Of a stretch of DNA of 64,000 bases, positions 60,221 to 64,000 are shown piece by piece. Under the pieces are notes generated by a model, which saw nothing but the letters and a program-made list of their open reading frames with translations, did no database searches and was not told where the DNA came from. The DNA is from Christiangramia portivictoriae DSM 23547 (GTDB lineage Bacteria; Bacteroidota; Bacteroidia; Flavobacteriales; Flavobacteriaceae): assembly GCF_000423045.1 (NCBI RefSeq), contig NZ_KE383972.1, positions 81,670 to 145,669 on the forward strand, given 5' to 3'. The translations under genes were made by a program, and so were the position numbers. Numbering within the stretch: the stretch's first letter is position 1; every line of letters begins with the position of its first letter.

Positions 60221-61276
60221 TTAAATTCCTAGAATATTTTTGAGTTTTTGTTCATCAATTTCTGAACCTGCGAAATCGTCAAAACGCTTTTGAGTTGCTT
60301 CAATAATGTGCTTCTCGATGAATGCTGCGCCTTCTCTGGCGCCCTGCTCAGGGCTTTTGATACAACATTCCCATTCCAGGACCGCCCACACGTCACAACC
60401 GTATTCGGTTAGTTTGGAAAAAGCATTCTTAAAATCTACCTGTCCGTCACCTGGGTGCCGGTATCTGCCCGCACGATCTTTCCAGTCTCCATAGCCACCA
60501 AACATTCCTTTTTTGCCAGTAGGCTTAAATTCAGCATCTTTTACATGGAACATCTTTATAAATTCATGATAATGATCTATATATTCCAGGTAATTCAGTT
60601 GCTGTAATACAAAATGACTCGGGTCATATAGAATATTCACCCGCTTGTGATTATTGGTAGCCTCCAGAAAGCGTTCAAAGGTAACACCATCATGCAGATC
60701 CTCTCCGGGATGTATCTCATAACACACATCGACTCCCTGTTCATCGAAAGTGTTCAGGATAGGCATCCATTTCTTTGCAAGTTCCTTAAATCCCATTTCT
60801 ACAAGTCCATCGGGACGTTGGGGCCATGGATGAAACGTATGCCATAACAAAGCACCACTAAAGGTACCATGCACATCGATTCCTAAATTTCTACTGGCTT
60901 TCGCGGCATACTTTAGTTGATCTACCGCCCATTCGGTTCTTGCTTTAGGATTATTCTTGTAATCATCAGGAGCAAAATTATCGAACATCAGGTCATAGGC
61001 GGGATGTACAGCAACCAGCTGTCCCTGCAGGTGTGTGCTAAGTTCTGTGATCTCCAGTCCATAAGAGCCAACGGTTCCTGCCAGCTCCTCGCAATATGTT
61101 TTACTTTCCGCAGCCTTTTTGAGATCGATAAGCCTGGTTTCCCAGGTTGGGATCTGGATTCCCTTATATCCTAAGTCTGAAGCCCATTTGCACAAACCTT
61201 CCAGAGAATTAAAAGGTGCATGATCGTCCATGAACTGGGCCAGAAAAACTGCCGGTCCTTTTATCGTTTTCATCAT
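60221..61276 (-). CDS. Sugar phosphate isomerase/epimerase-type TIM-barrel protein
   Basis: A 351-residue xylose-isomerase-like TIM-barrel protein: GYKGIQIPTWETRLIDLKKA, VDVCYEIHPGEDLHDGVTFE, NILYDPSHFVLQQLNYLEYI and IKMFHVKDAEFKPTGKKGMF supply the acidic and His metal ligands typical of the family. It probably isomerises or epimerises a sugar or keto-sugar. Start at either of the two Met codons at 61276/61273. It lies 1 base after the Gfo/Idh gene. Confidence 0.93.
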   Translation of the reverse strand: MMKTIKGPAVFLAQFMDDHAPFNSLEGLCKWASDLGYKGIQIPTWETRLIDLKKAAESKTYCEELAGTVGSYGLEITELSTHLQGQLVAVHPAYDLMFDNFAPDDYKNNPKARTEWAVDQLKYAAKASRNLGIDVHGTFSGALLWHTFHPWPQRPDGLVEMGFKELAKKWMPILNTFDEQGVDVCYEIHPGEDLHDGVTFERFLEATNNHKRVNILYDPSHFVLQQLNYLEYIDHYHEFIKMFHVKDAEFKPTGKKGMFGGYGDWKDRAGRYRHPGDGQVDFKNAFSKLTEYGCDVWAVLEWECCIKSPEQGAREGAAFIEKHIIEATQKRFDDFAGSEIDEQKLKNILGI

Positions 61277-61277
61277 A

Positions 61278-62417
61278 TTATTCTTCTTCCATGCTTACCC
61301 AAACATTACCTTGTTTGTGGGAAGCTACTGTTTGTTCTATAAAATTCATACCTCTATAGCCATCATGTAATTTGGGATAAGCACCTTCAAATTTGCTACT
61401 GTCTTTTATGGCCTGCGCCACTCCATAATAGATATTCCCCATAGAGTCGAAAATGCCTTCCGGGTGTCCTGCTGGGAGCTTGGTGCCCTCAAGCGAGAAA
61501 TCACTATTGTAAGCATGTCCTGGTTTAAGAACCTGTAATGGTTGGTCCTCCTTCAGCAAATAGAGATAATTCGGGTTTTCCTGTTCCCATTTTAAACCAC
61601 CTTTATCTCCATATATTTTGACTGAAAAATTATTTTCTTCGCCTGTAGCGATCTGGCTCGCCCGTAATACTCCTTTAATCTTTTCAGAAAAACGCAATAG
61701 CACCGTTCCATCAATATCCATTGGATTGTCTTCATAAAGATAATTTAGATCTGCCAGAATATCTTTCACCTGTATTCCGGTAACATATTCGGCCATATTG
61801 AACGCATGAGTTCCAATATCCCCAATGCAACAGCTAATTCCCGACTTTTCAGGATCTAGTCTCCAGGTAGATGAACGCTTATCCTTATCGTGAATTAAAG
61901 GATTGATCCAACCCTGGTAGTATTGTACATCGACCTTTTGAATTTCACCTATTTCCCCGTTTGCGATCATCGTCTTCATTTGCCTGATCATAGGGTAACC
62001 GGTGTAGGTGTAAGTCACCGCAAAAACCTTATTGTTTTTCTTCTGAAGTTCATTTAGAATCTTTGCTTCTTCAAAAGTGGTAGTGAGTGGTTTTTCACAG
62101 ATCACATGATACTTGTTTTCCAGCAACTGTTTCGCCATTGGAAAATGCAGGAAATTAGGAGTGAGGACCGAAACTACCTGCATTCTTTCTTCTTCTGAAA
62201 GCTTTGCTTCTTCTGCCACCAGGTGATCGAGGTCACGATAAACTCTATTTGGATCAAGCTGAAGTTTTCCACCAAAATCAAGACTTTTTTGATGATTGGT
62301 ATCAAATACACCACCTACAATTTCAAACTGGTCGAACATATTTGCCGCGACTCTGTGCAGAATTCCTATCAGGGAATCTTCACCGCCACCTAATATTCCA
62401 AGTTTGATCTTACTCAT
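61278..62417 (-). CDS. Gfo/Idh/MocA-family NAD(P)-dependent oxidoreductase
   Basis: A 379-residue oxidoreductase. The N-terminal Rossmann motif LGILGGGEDSLIGILHRVAA differs slightly from the usual GxGxxG, and HVICEKPLTTTFEEA carries the catalytic Lys of the EKP motif. SCCIGDIGTHAFNMAEYVTG in the C-terminal half fits the substrate site. It likely oxidises a sugar, possibly at C3 of a glycoside. It lies between the transporter and the isomerase in the operon. Confidence 0.94.
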   Translation of the reverse strand: MSKIKLGILGGGEDSLIGILHRVAANMFDQFEIVGGVFDTNHQKSLDFGGKLQLDPNRVYRDLDHLVAEEAKLSEEERMQVVSVLTPNFLHFPMAKQLLENKYHVICEKPLTTTFEEAKILNELQKKNNKVFAVTYTYTGYPMIRQMKTMIANGEIGEIQKVDVQYYQGWINPLIHDKDKRSSTWRLDPEKSGISCCIGDIGTHAFNMAEYVTGIQVKDILADLNYLYEDNPMDIDGTVLLRFSEKIKGVLRASQIATGEENNFSVKIYGDKGGLKWEQENPNYLYLLKEDQPLQVLKPGHAYNSDFSLEGTKLPAGHPEGIFDSMGNIYYGVAQAIKDSSKFEGAYPKLHDGYRGMNFIEQTVASHKQGNVWVSMEEE

Positions 62418-62427
62418 AATTCATTAT

Positions 62428-63666
62428 TTAAATTTCAATATCTTTTTTATCGATCTTTTCGTTCCTGAAAAATAAGGCAAAAAGCAGCAGGACTCCAAAT
62501 GCAAAAGCTGCAGGATATACCCAAATCGTTTCCCATTCATGCATTTTATCACCGGTAACGTAGGCATTCGTAATTAAGCCTGCTACATAAAAACCTATCA
62601 GCATTCCCACACCATAAGTGGCGAGAGTGATCAATCCCTGTGCAGAACTCTTATATTTTGAACCGGCTTTAAAATCTGTATAGATCTGTCCTGAGACAAA
62701 GAAAAAATCATAGCAAATCCCATGTAGCGCTATTCCAGTAATAAGCATAAAGATAAGTTCGCCGGAATTGCCGTAGGCGAAAAGCAGATATCTCAAGGTC
62801 CAGGCCAGCATTCCCGCAATGATCGTTAACTTAAAGCCAAATCTTTTAAAGAAGAAGGGTAGAAGCAGCAGAAATAATACTTCAGAAGCCTGGCCGATGG
62901 TCATTAAACCGGTTGGGTTTTCCACGCCAACTTCAGAAAGGAATGGATTTGTATTCTGGTAATAAAAGGCAAGAGGGATGCATATAAGTACAGATGCCAG
63001 AAAGAACATCAGGAAATTTCTGTCCTTCAGTAATCCTAGTGCATCCAGTCCTAATGTTTCCACCACACTTACTTTTTTTGATTTGTCTGCAGATGGTGGG
63101 GTTTTAGGTAATGTAAAACTGAATACCCCGAGAAATGCTGAAGCTATACTTACCATTAAAAAGGTATTTTTCAGCATTCCTTCCTGTCTGGATTCGGGAG
63201 AATCCCAGAAAAATATATAGCTAATTACCAGGCCTGCGATGATCCATCCAATAGTTCCAAACACACGAATAAAGGAAAATTCTTTTGCCGGATCTTTCAT
63301 CTGGGCAAAGCTTACTGAATTTACCAGCGCCAGCGTGGGCATGTAGGCGATCATATAAGCGAGTACAAGCGGATAAAATTCAGCAAAATCTGTGCTTTGA
63401 TACATGAAGTACATCAACACCGCTCCGGTAAGATGAAGGATTCCAAGGATTTTTTCAGCATTAAAGAACCTGTCGGCAATCATTCCCACAATAAACGGGG
63501 CGATGATAGCTCCCCAGGATTGGGTCGAGAACGCGGTGGAGATCTGAACATCTGTTGCATCTAAATTATAACCGAGATAGGTTCCCAGTGTAACGAACCA
63601 GCCACCCCAAATGAAAAATTCTAAAAACATCATCAGGGATAATTGGAAGCGGACTAATTTGCTCAT
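62428..63666 (-). CDS. NupG-type MFS nucleoside or sugar transporter
   Basis: A 412-residue major-facilitator protein with twelve membrane helices. It starts VRFQLSLMMFLEFFIWGGWF, which fits the nucleoside:H+ symporter (NupG-like) branch often found in Bacteroidota sugar operons. FVSGQIYTDFKAGSKYKSSA and IGMIADRFFNAEKILGILHL are typical loops. The substrate is probably a sugar or nucleoside; which one cannot be read from sequence. Confidence 0.93.
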   Translation of the reverse strand: MSKLVRFQLSLMMFLEFFIWGGWFVTLGTYLGYNLDATDVQISTAFSTQSWGAIIAPFIVGMIADRFFNAEKILGILHLTGAVLMYFMYQSTDFAEFYPLVLAYMIAYMPTLALVNSVSFAQMKDPAKEFSFIRVFGTIGWIIAGLVISYIFFWDSPESRQEGMLKNTFLMVSIASAFLGVFSFTLPKTPPSADKSKKVSVVETLGLDALGLLKDRNFLMFFLASVLICIPLAFYYQNTNPFLSEVGVENPTGLMTIGQASEVLFLLLLPFFFKRFGFKLTIIAGMLAWTLRYLLFAYGNSGELIFMLITGIALHGICYDFFFVSGQIYTDFKAGSKYKSSAQGLITLATYGVGMLIGFYVAGLITNAYVTGDKMHEWETIWVYPAAFAFGVLLLFALFFRNEKIDKKDIEI

Positions 63667-63688
63667 AAAAAGGATTTGTGGAGTTGGT

Positions 63689-64000
63689 TTAAATTTGCTT
63701 TCCTGCTTTGATTAGAAGATCTCGGGTGGCTTTGATCCCTTTTTCAGGATCCATGTCTGTACCTTCATATTCGATACCTATAAAACCAGAATAACCACCA
63801 TCTTTTACGATCTGAAGCATTTTTTTATAATCAATGACTTCTTCATTTCCTTCGGTGTCGAAAGTATAAGACTTGGCGCTTACCGCCATTGCGTGTTTCA
63901 TCATTTTCTCCACGCCTTCATATTTTGGAAATTCCTCGATACATGCGGCCTGCCATCTGGCTCCACCTTCACGTTTCAAACAGAAATTTCCGAAATCTGG
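63689..64000 (-). CDS. Partial sugar phosphate isomerase/epimerase (C-terminal part)
   Basis: The last 103 residues of a TIM-barrel isomerase/epimerase, cut by the right edge; the frame stays open through PDFGNFCLKREGGARWQA at the edge. VSAKSYTFDTEGNEEVIDY and GFIGIEYEGTDMDPEKGIKA are typical of the family. An in-frame TTG at 63979 is internal, not a start. It leads the leftward sugar operon, 22 bases before the MFS transporter gene. Confidence 0.9.
   Translation of the reverse strand, partial: PDFGNFCLKREGGARWQAACIEEFPKYEGVEKMMKHAMAVSAKSYTFDTEGNEEVIDYKKMLQIVKDGGYSGFIGIEYEGTDMDPEKGIKATRDLLIKAGKQI

Overview
The window looks like a chromosomal segment of a marine-type flavobacterium (Bacteroidota, close to Gramella/Christiangramia in style). 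The signs are moderate-to-low GC, promoters with the TAnnTTTG -10 element, few Shine-Dalgarno sites, many SPII lipoproteins, an acyl-CoA carboxylase triplet, a BatA-type MoxR/DUF58 operon, 2TM/LytTR signalling and a DUF1080 sugar operon. No rRNA, tRNA, CRISPR array or transposase was seen.

Positions 1-9771 hold the most unusual element: an integron-like cassette array. Nine short, AT-rich cassettes (the leftmost cut by the window edge) each carry one gene and are separated by eight related 135-140 bp sites. Each site folds as an attC-like imperfect palindrome: an outer R-type arm, an unpaired spacer, and an inner L-type arm with one extra unpaired base. The inner arms vary between sites with compensating changes on both sides. 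The outer arms differ between cassettes but match at the two ends of each cassette, as expected if cassettes excise as circles. Next to the first cassette lies a tyrosine recombinase (8614-9771) with all catalytic residues. It has XerD-like spacing (no IntI-type insertion) and an extra N-terminal domain of about 85 residues. Cargo includes a GHKL ATPase, a DUF3800 protein, a possible HEPN protein, a GNAT acetyltransferase, an ankyrin protein and secreted proteins of unknown function.

Positions 9.9-29 kb carry core and respiratory metabolism: two aldehyde dehydrogenases, cytochrome bd oxidase (cydAB), an acyl-CoA carboxylase operon, and a scattered set of sulfur genes (TauE-type exporter, persulfide-dioxygenase/rhodanese protein, split YeeE transporter). 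A Crp/Fnr regulator at 11568 sits beside the first of four GTAAC-N4-GTTAC palindromes. Three of these lie exactly 22 bp upstream of a -10 element and precede the sulfur genes, which suggests one sulfur-responsive regulon.

Positions 29-48 kb hold envelope and stress functions: an orphan LytTR regulator with a degenerate receiver, a TRIC-like channel, trxB, a five-gene PspC/PadR/DUF4870 operon that includes two previously unlisted small membrane ORFs, OxyR, and the MoxR-DUF58-DUF4350-DUF4129-SpoIIM operon divergent from an RDD protein.

Positions 48-64 kb hold a cyclophilin and a NUDIX gene whose start codons overlap, two ECF sigma-factor systems, an NDH-2 dehydrogenase, a LytS/2TM/LytTR signalling operon, Cu/Zn superoxide dismutase, a hydrolase-OsmC fusion, and a leftward sugar operon (TIM-barrel isomerases, MFS transporter, Gfo/Idh/MocA oxidoreductase, DUF1080 lipoprotein) that runs off the right edge.
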